From contig JBKQPR010000131.1 of NCBI GenBank assembly GCA_052144935.1, forward strand, positions 1-56,838: a DNA stretch of 56,838 nucleotides, in the 5' to 3' direction. The position numbers and the translations under genes are program-made. The notes below the pieces were generated by a model, which was not told where the DNA came from, did no database searches, and was given only the letters and a program-made list of their open reading frames with translations. Source of the stretch: JOPF133 sp052144935 (GTDB lineage Bacteria > Acidobacteriota > Terriglobia > Bryobacterales > Bryobacteraceae). Positions 24,811-32,514 of this stretch are shown here, in pieces; position 1 is the first letter of the stretch, and every line of letters starts with the position of its first letter.

Positions 24811-27162
24811 ATGCAGACCCTCCGCTTCCTCCTCCGGAAGCCGGGCGTCACCTTGCTGGCCATCGCCTCGGCGGGATTGGCCATCGGGTTCAGCACGGCG
24901 GCATTCAGCGTGCTGGACGCCTATGCTTTGCGCGAACTGCCGGTTCGCGATCCGCGCAGCCTGGCCTGGATCTATTCGATCGGCCGTGAAGGCCGGCCGG
25001 ACCAGATCAGTTGGATCGAATACCAGGCGCTGGCGGCGCGCAGCCATCTCTTCACCGGCTTTCTGGCGCAGGACCGCCAGGGACCGCCGGTCCACCTTCC
25101 CGGCCGCGACGATTACCCCATCACCGCCGGGGTCTCCGACAATTTCTTCGACCTGTTGGGCGTGCGCGCGGCCTTTGGCGACGTCTTCCACGCCGGCCGC
25201 GGCAGCGATGGAACGGTGGTGATCACCGACCATTATTGGAAATCGGCGCTGGCGAGCGACCCCGCCGCGGTCGGCCGCAGCCTGGCCGTGGGCCGCGGCG
25301 TGCTGCGGATCTCTGGCGTCCTGCCCCCTGGATTCACCGGGACCAACCGCGGCCTGCTGGTGGACCTGTTCGTTCCTCACCAGGCCATGTTCGGCTGGCT
25401 GCGGTTCTCCGAACCGGACAATCCGCGCGCCACGGATTTCGAGCTGCTGGGCCGCCTGCGCCCCGGCGTGACGCTCGCCCAGGGACGCGCCGAACTCAGC
25501 GCCATCCTGCGGCAGGTGGAGGCCGAGGGCCGCGCCCCGGCGCCCGAGCGCAAGGCCGCCATGGAGGATTTCACCGAGCGCAGCCTGGGCGAGAAACTGT
25601 CTTCGAATGCCGTGCTGCTGGCGGTGGCCGTGCTGCTGGTGCTGATCGCCGCGGCCAATCTGGCCAACCTGCGGCTGGTGGATAACGAGAGCCATCGCCG
25701 CGAAACCGCCATCCGCCTGGCCCTGGGTGCCGGCCGCCGCGACCTGGCGCGCCAGCACGCGGCGGAAGCGCTGCTGCTGGGAGGCGCTGGCCTCGCCGGC
25801 GGCGTGGCGCTGGCCGCCTGGCTGATCCGCCTGGCGCCGACGCTTTTCTACGGCGGCCGGACCTACATCGATTTCGGCATCCGTCTGGACTGGCGCACGC
25901 TGGCCTTCAGCTCGGCCGCCATGCTGGCGGTGACCGCCATGGGCGCCTGGATTCCCATGGCCGACGCTTGGAAACGCAGCTTTCTGCCGTCGCTCGCGGG
26001 CGGCCGCAGCACGCGCGCCTCGCGCTGGATGGGGGCGCTGGTGGTGGCGCAGATGGCGCTGGTCACCGGCGGCGCCTGTTCGGCCGGGCTGCTCTGGCGG
26101 AGCGTGCAAAACCTGGCTGCCATCCGTCCGGCCATGGACCCGGACCGGCCGCTGTTGCTGGTGCGCGGTTACTGGACCGGCGGCGGCAACCTGCCATCGC
26201 GCACCGAATCGCTAGCTGGGCGAATGGCGGGCGTGCCCGGTGTGGACGGGGTGGCCTGGGCGCGGCGGGCCATGCTCAGCGGATCGGGCGGCGGCGCGGC
26301 GGTGGATGTCGAGATGCCCAACCAGCCCAAATATTCCTTCTACTACAACCAGGTGAGCCCGCGGTACTTCGCGGTGACCGGCGGGCGCATTCTCAGCGGG
26401 CGCGCCTTCAATGCCTCCGATGGCCCCGCGGCAACTCCCGTGGTAATGGTCAACGCCACCTTTCTGCGCCGCTTCCTGCCGGGGCGCGAGGCGCTGGGGC
26501 AGTGGGTCAAGGTCAATGGCCGGGATCACCAGATCGTGGGCGTGGTGGAAGATGGCCCCACCATCGACCTGCGCGAAGCCGTAGCGCCCTATCTCTATTT
26601 CGCCTTCGCGCAAAGGCCGTCATCGGATGTGACGTATTTCGTGGCCTCGCACCGCGACGCGAAGGCCCTAGGCGAGGCCCTGCGGCCGGTGATCCGCTCT
26701 GGCGATGCGGCCCTTGCGGCGGTGGGAACCATCAGCTTGCGCCAGCACCTGCGCAACGCGCGCCAGGACGAGCAGCTTGCGGCTACGGTGGCCGGCAGCC
26801 TGGCGCTGGTGGCGCTGTTGCTGGCGGCGGCCGGACTCGCGGGCGTGACGCTCTATGCGGTGGCGCGGCGCACCCGTGAATTCGGCGTGCGCATGGCGGT
26901 GGGGGCGAGTCCCGCGCGCCTCGCGCGGCAAGTGTTGCGCGAAGCCGGGCTGCGCATTCTGGTGGCGCTGCCGCTGGGCTGGGCGCTGGCCTACGCGGCG
27001 CGCCGCGCCCTGGAAAGGCTGCTATACGGAGTGGCGCCGGACGATCCGGCGACCTTGCTCGCGGCCAGCGGAGCGGTGGCCCTGGTGGGCGCACTGGCCG
27101 CGCTGCAGCCGGCCCTGCGCGCGGCGCACACGGATCCGATGGCGGCGTTGCGGGCGGAGTGA
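24811..27162 (+). CDS. MacB-like ABC permease (acidobacterial duplicated orphan permease)
   Basis: A 783-residue FtsX/MacB-type membrane protein built as two similar halves, each with a periplasmic MacB core domain and transmembrane helices. The first half has helices near residues 15-37, 270-290, 320-340, 365-385 and 410-430. The second half ends with three helices (ATVAGSLALVALLLAAAGLAG, RILVALPLGWALAYA, LLAASGAVALVGALAAL). RRETAIRLALGAGRRDLARQ and RTREFGVRMAVGASPARLARQ are the paired cytoplasmic loops typical of the family. No ATPase gene is adjacent, as is usual for these orphan permeases. I chose ATG 24811; the frame opens upstream to 24688. Confidence 0.92.
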   Translation: MQTLRFLLRKPGVTLLAIASAGLAIGFSTAAFSVLDAYALRELPVRDPRSLAWIYSIGREGRPDQISWIEYQALAARSHLFTGFLAQDRQGPPVHLPGRDDYPITAGVSDNFFDLLGVRAAFGDVFHAGRGSDGTVVITDHYWKSALASDPAAVGRSLAVGRGVLRISGVLPPGFTGTNRGLLVDLFVPHQAMFGWLRFSEPDNPRATDFELLGRLRPGVTLAQGRAELSAILRQVEAEGRAPAPERKAAMEDFTERSLGEKLSSNAVLLAVAVLLVLIAAANLANLRLVDNESHRRETAIRLALGAGRRDLARQHAAEALLLGGAGLAGGVALAAWLIRLAPTLFYGGRTYIDFGIRLDWRTLAFSSAAMLAVTAMGAWIPMADAWKRSFLPSLAGGRSTRASRWMGALVVAQMALVTGGACSAGLLWRSVQNLAAIRPAMDPDRPLLLVRGYWTGGGNLPSRTESLAGRMAGVPGVDGVAWARRAMLSGSGGGAAVDVEMPNQPKYSFYYNQVSPRYFAVTGGRILSGRAFNASDGPAATPVVMVNATFLRRFLPGREALGQWVKVNGRDHQIVGVVEDGPTIDLREAVAPYLYFAFAQRPSSDVTYFVASHRDAKALGEALRPVIRSGDAALAAVGTISLRQHLRNARQDEQLAATVAGSLALVALLLAAAGLAGVTLYAVARRTREFGVRMAVGASPARLARQVLREAGLRILVALPLGWALAYAARRALERLLYGVAPDDPATLLAASGAVALVGALAALQPALRAAHTDPMAALRAE

Positions 27163-27638
27163 TGCCCTTGGCTTCCCTGCCGCCCTACGGTCTGGCCGAG
27201 ACCTGGCATTTGAACAACCGCGTGAACCTGCGGTTGCTGGCTCATCTCACCGACGCGCAGCTTGGCTGCGCGTCGCACCCCCGGGCGCGCAGCATCGCCG
27301 ACCAGTTCGCGCATCTGCACAACGTCCGCATCCTGTGGCTGGAGCCGCGCCTGCCGGCCGTGGCGCAGCGATTGCACAAGATCGAAAAGGGCGCCGCCAC
27401 GCGCGCCGGGCTGGAGCGGGCGCTGGCCGAATCGGCGGATGCCATTGCGGAGATGCTGGCCGAGGCGGAGCGGATCGGCAAGCTGAAGTCCGCCAGGCGC
27501 GGCCCGCTCGCTTTCCTCGGCTATGCGCTGGCGCACGAGGCGCACCATCGCGGCCAGATCATCGTGCATCTCAAGCAGGCCGGGATGCCCATCGACACGA
27601 TGGTCGGGTTTTCGCTGTGGGAGTGGGAGAAGATCTGA
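27162..27638 (+). CDS. DinB-like metal-binding four-helix protein
   Basis: A 158-residue DinB/YfiT-like protein. The metal-binding histidines appear in ADQFAHLHNVR and HEAHHRGQIIVHLKQ. The family includes thiol-dependent transferases and stress-induced proteins of unknown substrate. Its ATG overlaps the stop of the permease gene (TGATG), so it is translated from the same mRNA. A GTG three bases upstream is the alternative start. Confidence 0.88.
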   Translation: MPLASLPPYGLAETWHLNNRVNLRLLAHLTDAQLGCASHPRARSIADQFAHLHNVRILWLEPRLPAVAQRLHKIEKGAATRAGLERALAESADAIAEMLAEAERIGKLKSARRGPLAFLGYALAHEAHHRGQIIVHLKQAGMPIDTMVGFSLWEWEKI

Positions 27639-27812
27639 AGGGTTAGCGCATTTGCTATTGGGTGGTTACCCGTGGTGCGGAACCTGGGCTGACGTTCACC
27701 CGCACACTCATGGGCCGAATGAGAGAGAATAGACATTCCCAGGGCACGGGGTGGCGTCAATATCATAGTTCTCCTTTTGGCCGGCCCGCTCCCGTCCCTG
27801 GACGGCCGAACC

Positions 27813-28238
27813 ATGGCGCTCAAGAAATCCGAGCTGTACAGCTCCCTCTGGTCCAGTTGCGACGAACTGCGCGGCGGCATGGACGCCAGCCAGTACAAGG
27901 ACTACGTCCTCGTCCTCCTCTTCATCAAATACGTCAGCGACAAGTACGCCGGCGTCCCCTACGCCCCCATCACCATCCCACGGGGCGCCAGCTTCCGCGA
28001 CATGGCCGCGCTCAAGGGCACGTCCGACATCGGCGACCAGATCAATAAGAAAATCATCGCGCCCCTCGCCAGGGAGAACGGGCTGTCCGACATGCCCGAC
28101 TTCAACGACGCCACCAAGCTCGGCAGCGGCAAGGAAATGGTGGAGCGCCTCACCAACCTCATCGCCATCTTCGAAAACCAGGCCCTCGACTTCTCCAAGA
28201 ACCGCGCCGAGGGCGACGACATCCTCGGCGACGCCTAG
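27813..28238 (+). CDS. hsdM: HsdM N-terminal domain, ended by an in-frame amber codon
   Basis: The first 141 residues of a type I restriction-modification methyltransferase subunit. It starts at ATG 27813 (ALKKSELYSSLWSSCDELRG) and covers the N-terminal helical bundle (HsdM_N). Codon 142 is TAG where the family has Tyr in the conserved DILGDAYEYLMRHF, so TAC to TAG is the likely change. The same frame continues without further stops into the catalytic domain (28248-30209). See that entry and the finding on stop-restart. A longer start (TTG 27777) is unsupported. Confidence 0.85.
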   Translation: MALKKSELYSSLWSSCDELRGGMDASQYKDYVLVLLFIKYVSDKYAGVPYAPITIPRGASFRDMAALKGTSDIGDQINKKIIAPLARENGLSDMPDFNDATKLGSGKEMVERLTNLIAIFENQALDFSKNRAEGDDILGDA

Positions 28239-28247
28239 GAATACCTC

Positions 28248-30209
28248 ATGCGCCACTTCGCCACCGAGAGCGGCAAGAGCAAGGGCCAGTTCTACACTCC
28301 CGCCGAGGTCTCCCGCGTGATCGCCAAAATCGTCGGCATCCACGATGCCGTGACCTCCACCACCACCACGGTCTACGACCCCACCTGCGGCTCCGGCTCC
28401 CTGCTTCTGAAAGTGGCCGACGAGGCCCGCTTCAAGGTGACCCTCTACGGCCAGGAAAAGGACGCCGCCACCGCCGGCCTCGCCCGCATGAACATGATCC
28501 TGCACAACAACCCCGGGGCGCTCATCCATCAGGGCAACACGCTCTCCACTCCCTGGTTCAAGGAAGGCGCTTCCCTCAAAACTTTCGATTACGTCGTCGC
28601 CAACCCGCCCTTCAGCGACAAGCGCTGGAGCACCGGCATCGACCCCCTCAACGACCCCCACAATCGCTTCCGGCCCTTCGGCATCCCGCCCGCCAGACAG
28701 GGCGACTACGCGTACCTTCTCCACATCGTCGGTTCGCTCAAGAGCGCCGGCAAAGGCGCCTGCATTCTCCCGCACGGCGTCCTATTCCGCGGCAACGCCG
28801 AAGCCGACATCCGCCGCGCCCTCATCCGCAAGGGATACATCGCCGGCATCATCGGCCTGCCTCCCAACCTGTTTTATGGCACCGGCATTCCCGCCTGTAT
28901 CGTCGTCATCGATAAGGAAGACGCCCACGCCCGCAAGGGTATCTTCCTGATCGATGCCAGCGCCGGCTTCCTCAAGGACGGCAACAAGAACCGCCTCCGC
29001 GCCATGGACATCCACAAAATCGTCGATGTCTTCAACCGCCGCCTCGAAATCCCCCGATACTCCCGCATGGCCGGTTTTGAGGAGATCGAGAAGAACGACT
29101 TCAACCTCAACATCCCGCGCTACATCGACAGCCGGCAGGCCGAGGACATCCAGGACATCGAGGGCCACCTTCGCGGCGGCATCCCCGTCGCCGATATCGA
29201 TGCCCTCGGCCGCTACTGGTCCGTCTGTCCGCAACTGCGCCAGGCGTTGTTCCGCGACAATCGCCCCGGCTACCTTGACCTCGCGGTAGAGAAGGCAGCG
29301 ATCAAGCCCGCCATCTACCAACACCCCGAATTCGTCGCGTTCACGAAGAGCATGAATGCCCTGTTTGCTAAATGGCGCAAGCACACTGCCGCAACGCTGA
29401 AGGCACTGAAGCCCGGCTTCCATCCGAAAAAGCTCATCGCCGACCTTTCCGAGGACCTCCTCGCCCATTACGCCGGCAAGCCCCTCATCGATCCATACGA
29501 CGTCTACCAGCACCTCATGGACTATTGGGCCGACACCATGCAGGACGACTGCTACCTCATCGCCGCCGATGGATGGAAGGCGGAGACCACCCGCGTGCTG
29601 GTGAAGAACACCAAGGGCAAGGAATTGGATAGAGGCTGGACCTGCGACCTAGTCCCCAAGTCCCTCATCGTCGCCCGCTACTTCGCCGCCGAGCAGGCCG
29701 CCATCACAGCACTGGGGTCCGAACTGGAGAGCGTCACCGCGGAACTGACCGAGATGGAGGACGAGCACGGCGGACAGGAAGGTGCCTTCTCCGATTTGGA
29801 CAAGGTGAACCGAGCGAACGTCGCGGCCCGTCTGAAGGAGATCAAAGACGACAAGGAGTCGAAGGAAGAGACCGCTGTGCTGAACGCCTGGCTGAAACTG
29901 AGCGACCGTGAGGCCGCTCTCAGGCGCTGCATCAAAGAAGCCGAGTCCGAGCTTGACGCCAAGGCCTATGCGAAATACCCCACGCTCACGGAAGCCGAGG
30001 CCCAGACGCTGGTGGTAGACGACAAGTGGCTCGCGACCCTCGACGCCGCCATCCACGGCGAAGTGGGCCGCATCAGCCAGGCCCTCACGGCGCGCGTGAC
30101 GGAACTGGCCGAGCGGTACGATAGCCCCATGCCGCAACTGGTCCACAAGGTCGCAGGGTTGGAGCAGACCGTGAGCTGCCATCTCGAAAGAATGGGGTTC
30201 CCATGGTAG
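28248..30209 (+). CDS. hsdM: HsdM catalytic domain (N6-adenine methyltransferase, type I RM)
   Basis: 653 residues from the restart ATG 28248, directly after the amber codon and preceded by AGGA 7 bases upstream of the ATG. It contains GKSKGQFYTPAEVSRVI, motif I YDPTCGSGSLLLK and the catalytic motif IV NPPF, followed by a long C-terminal region with a coiled coil (about residues 490-590). It methylates adenine in the site chosen by HsdS. Read through the amber codon, the whole protein would be 798 residues, normal for this HsdM branch. It overlaps hsdS by seven bases. Codon use (many CTC and GCC) differs from the CTG-rich neighbours, in line with transfer of the island. Confidence 0.92.
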   Translation: MRHFATESGKSKGQFYTPAEVSRVIAKIVGIHDAVTSTTTTVYDPTCGSGSLLLKVADEARFKVTLYGQEKDAATAGLARMNMILHNNPGALIHQGNTLSTPWFKEGASLKTFDYVVANPPFSDKRWSTGIDPLNDPHNRFRPFGIPPARQGDYAYLLHIVGSLKSAGKGACILPHGVLFRGNAEADIRRALIRKGYIAGIIGLPPNLFYGTGIPACIVVIDKEDAHARKGIFLIDASAGFLKDGNKNRLRAMDIHKIVDVFNRRLEIPRYSRMAGFEEIEKNDFNLNIPRYIDSRQAEDIQDIEGHLRGGIPVADIDALGRYWSVCPQLRQALFRDNRPGYLDLAVEKAAIKPAIYQHPEFVAFTKSMNALFAKWRKHTAATLKALKPGFHPKKLIADLSEDLLAHYAGKPLIDPYDVYQHLMDYWADTMQDDCYLIAADGWKAETTRVLVKNTKGKELDRGWTCDLVPKSLIVARYFAAEQAAITALGSELESVTAELTEMEDEHGGQEGAFSDLDKVNRANVAARLKEIKDDKESKEETAVLNAWLKLSDREAALRRCIKEAESELDAKAYAKYPTLTEAEAQTLVVDDKWLATLDAAIHGEVGRISQALTARVTELAERYDSPMPQLVHKVAGLEQTVSCHLERMGFPW

Positions 30210-31312
30210 ATACCTGGAGGCTCCAGCCACTTAGGAGAATCGCCACCCTACAGCGTGGCTTCGACTTGCCGCATCGAAATCGCAAGCCCGGCGGCGTGCC
30301 AATAGTCACATCTTCAGGCATTGCGGACACCCACTGTGAATCCAAAGTCGCCGGACCAGGAGTGGTCACGGGCCGCTACGGAACGATCGGGGAAGTGTTT
30401 TATGTCCAAACAGATTTCTGGCCGCTGAACACCACGCTCTATGTCAAGGATTTCCACGGTAACCACCCGCTCTTTGTCTCGTACTTATTGAGAACCATCG
30501 ACTTCCACTCCCATAGCGGCAAGAGTGGTGTTCCTGGGGTCAATCGAAATGACCTTCATGAGATCTCCGTTTGTATTCCGCCAACCCAAGCCGAACAAAC
30601 TGCCATAGCTAATGTCTTGAGCGACGCAGATAGCCTCATCGAATCCCTTGAGCAGCTCATCGTCAAAAAGCGCCACCTCAAACAAGGCGCCATGCAGGAG
30701 TTGCTCCGCCCGAAGGTCGGATGGTTCGCAACCAACCTTGGAAGCTTGGGGGTCTTCCTCAAGGGTAGCGGCGTCAGAAAAGACGAATCAATGACCGGAG
30801 ACCTTCCATGCGTCCGCTACGGCGAGATCTACACGAGGCACAACGATTACATTAAGGCTTTCCACTCGCGGATTTCTTCAGAAGTCGCGGTCGCCGCGCG
30901 ACGCCTGAGAACCGGCGACCTGCTATTTGCGGGCTCCGGCGAAACAAAGGAAGAAATCGGGAAATGCGTCGCCTTCGTGGACAACATCGAGGCTTACGCG
31001 GGCGGTGACATCGTGATCCTCAGGCCAGAGGATTCCGATTCGACGTTTCTCGGCTACTACTTGAACACGGTCTCCATCAACCGCCAGAAGGCCAGCAGAG
31101 GTCAGGGTGATGCTGTCGTCCACATCGGCTCCGCCGCGCTATCGAGCATAGATCTGATTATTCCTCCTATCGACGAGCAAACTGCCATCGCCGCCGTCCT
31201 CTCCGACATGGACGCCGAAATCGCCGCCCTGGAGGCCAAGCTCGCCAAAGCCCGCCGGATCAAGCAGGGCATGATGCACAACCTTCTCACCGGGAGGATT
31301 CGCCTCGTATGA
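30203..31312 (+). CDS. hsdS: Type I RM specificity subunit
   Basis: A 369-residue HsdS with two target-recognition domains (about 1-130 and 175-310). They are separated and followed by the two long conserved helices ADSLIESLEQLIVKKRHLKQG and MDAEIAALEAKLAKARRIKQG. The paired QTAIAxVLSDxD blocks mark the internal repeat. Each domain reads half of the bipartite DNA target; the target itself cannot be predicted. The ATG overlaps the end of hsdM by seven bases. Both domains look intact. Confidence 0.93.
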   Translation: MVDTWRLQPLRRIATLQRGFDLPHRNRKPGGVPIVTSSGIADTHCESKVAGPGVVTGRYGTIGEVFYVQTDFWPLNTTLYVKDFHGNHPLFVSYLLRTIDFHSHSGKSGVPGVNRNDLHEISVCIPPTQAEQTAIANVLSDADSLIESLEQLIVKKRHLKQGAMQELLRPKVGWFATNLGSLGVFLKGSGVRKDESMTGDLPCVRYGEIYTRHNDYIKAFHSRISSEVAVAARRLRTGDLLFAGSGETKEEIGKCVAFVDNIEAYAGGDIVILRPEDSDSTFLGYYLNTVSINRQKASRGQGDAVVHIGSAALSSIDLIIPPIDEQTAIAAVLSDMDAEIAALEAKLAKARRIKQGMMHNLLTGRIRLV

Positions 31313-31360
31313 GAGCAACTTCCTCCCGCTGAGCCACGCGTTACTATAAGCTTCAAACGA

Positions 31361-31921
31361 ATGTCCGACAGCCCAACCGTTCCCGTAGAGCTGGTGGCCC
31401 GCAGAATCCGTGTCATCCGCGGCCAACGAGTAATGCTCGACAGCGACTTGGCCGAGATCTATCAGGCGCCCACCAAAAGGCTCAACGAAGCGGTAAAACG
31501 CAACATTGCCCGCTTCCCCGAAGACTTCATGTTTCAGCTCACCAGCGAGGAAGCCGAATCTTTGAGGTCGCAAATTGCGACCTCAAACGAAGGCCGCGGC
31601 GGCCGCCGCTCCCTGCCTTATGCCTTCACCGAGCACGGCGTGGCCATGCTGTCATCGGTGCTCAACAGCGACCGCGCCGTGCAGATGAACATTTCCATCA
31701 TCCGCGCCTTTATCAAGCTCCGGGAAGTGCTGGCCGCCAACAAGGCTCTGGCCCAGAAGATCGAGCAACTCAGCGCCACCGGGAAAGACCACGCCGCACT
31801 CTTCGATATCGTCATCGCCGACATCCAGAAGCTCGATCAAAAATTCACGAAGGAAATCCGCAGGCTGAAAGCTCCGCGCCGGCGAAAGCCGCGCATCGGC
31901 TTCCACCTGCCCGGCGCGTAA
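31361..31921 (+). CDS. ORF6N-domain DNA-binding protein
   Basis: A 186-residue protein with the ORF6N domain at residues 8-95 (RRIRVIRGQRVMLDSDLAEI, NIARFPEDFMFQLT, LPYAFTEHGVAMLSSVL), a DNA-binding module first known from phages. A helical, probably coiled-coil segment and a basic tail (KAPRRRKPR) follow. Genes like this are often found inside type I RM operons, where their role is not settled. Two related 27-bp palindromes lie at 31561-31587 (inside the gene) and 31929-31955 (8 bases after the stop), which may be its own binding sites. Confidence 0.88.
   Translation: MSDSPTVPVELVARRIRVIRGQRVMLDSDLAEIYQAPTKRLNEAVKRNIARFPEDFMFQLTSEEAESLRSQIATSNEGRGGRRSLPYAFTEHGVAMLSSVLNSDRAVQMNISIIRAFIKLREVLAANKALAQKIEQLSATGKDHAALFDIVIADIQKLDQKFTKEIRRLKAPRRRKPRIGFHLPGA
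31561..31587. promoter_or_regulatory. 27-bp palindrome inside the ORF6N gene
   Basis: Perfect 13-bp arms around one unpaired base; the core is GTCGCAAATTGCGAC (31567-31581) and the outer arms are TTTGAG/CTCAAA. It encodes the conserved LRSQIATSN of ORF6N proteins, so codon constraint may partly explain it. It has the same length and core as the palindrome at 31929-31955. Confidence 0.7.
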
Positions 31922-31928
31922 CCGCCAA

Positions 31929-31955
31929 TTGGAAATCGCAATTTGCGATGTCCAA
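31929..31955. promoter_or_regulatory. 27-bp palindrome downstream of the ORF6N gene
   Basis: Arms of 13 bp with one mismatched pair around one base; the core is ATCGCAATTTGCGAT (31935-31949) and the outer arms are TTGGA/TCCAA. It begins 8 bases after the ORF6N stop and is not coding. No U-run follows, so it is not a typical terminator. Confidence 0.65.
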
Positions 31956-32005
31956 CTCGTCCGCCCCTTGCTCTGCCGGCCAGGACGAATCTGATACTGC
32001 CTGAC

Positions 32006-32179
32006 TCAGGAATGCCTACCGTTCGCTCTCAAGTCGCGCCTAGCGGCGGCCACGGCAGCGTTGATTTCACGCTTGGTCATCTTGTCGATGCCTTTCTCCT
32101 GGGCTTCCTGTCGGATCTCGGCTACCACCTGGGCCAAGTCGCGCATGAGCTGCTTCGGGTCCCTTCGCCTTTCCGGCAT
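32006..32179 (-). CDS. Small antitoxin-like protein
   Basis: A 57-residue charged helical protein (ATG 32177-32179; RRDPKQLMRDLAQVVAEIR, then KMTKREINAAVAAARRDLR). Small proteins of this style sit beside PIN-domain toxins. Here it is directly downstream of a truncated PIN start (32189-32263) on the same strand, so it may be an orphan antitoxin left after loss of its partner. Family not firmly identified. Confidence 0.5.
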   Translation of the reverse strand: MPERRRDPKQLMRDLAQVVAEIRQEAQEKGIDKMTKREINAAVAAARRDLRANGRHS

Positions 32180-32188
32180 ACTACTGGA

Positions 32189-32263
32189 TCACCTCCGGCA
32201 CGCCCTGTCCAACAGGGCCTGCACGAGAATATCCGCATCCACGACCAGCAGTTTACCTGGCAT
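32189..32263 (-). pseudogene. Truncated PIN-domain toxin start
   Basis: ATG 32263 followed by PGKLLVVDADILVQALLDR and a stop after 24 codons. VVDADILVQALL is the first strand and helix of a PIN (VapC-like) nuclease, including the first catalytic aspartate. The remaining about 110 residues are missing. Its start lies inside the end of the antitoxin gene at 32253, the normal arrangement of such pairs, so this is a deleted toxin. Confidence 0.6.
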
Positions 32264-32417
32264 TCCGCTTCTTCTCTCGGGCAGCCCTGCGGATCTCCTT
32301 GTACTCCTCGATCAACTCGTCTTCGCTGGCGCCCCACGACGCAATCATTTCGTCCAGGTCTTTCGCGAGGGCGCGCACGGCCTCCAGTTCGGCTTTCCGG
32401 TTACTCACTGTACACAT
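32253..32417 (-). CDS. Antitoxin-like protein preceding the PIN remnant
   Basis: A 54-residue acidic/basic helical protein (SNRKAELEAVRALAKDLDEM ... EYKEIRRAAREKKRNAR). The ATG at 32417 is preceded by a strong GGAGG five bases upstream. Its stop lies 11 bases inside the truncated PIN-toxin gene. The pairing and size fit a VapB-like antitoxin. It is divergent from hsdR. Confidence 0.65.
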   Translation of the reverse strand: MCTVSNRKAELEAVRALAKDLDEMIASWGASEDELIEEYKEIRRAAREKKRNAR

Positions 32418-32444
32418 TCTACCTCCGCATGGAAATCCTTTTCC

Positions 32445-32466
32445 GAGCCGCGACCGTGAGGGATCG
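32445..32466 (+). repeat. Dispersed repeat GAGCCGCGACCGTnAGGG, copy 3
   Basis: Reads GAGCCGCGACCGTGAGGG then ATCG. It sits between the antitoxin-like gene and hsdR, within the RM island. Confidence 0.65.
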
Positions 32467-32514
32467 ACTGATCCGCTCACTCCCAACCGCGAACCACGTA
32501 TCATTAACAAGAGA

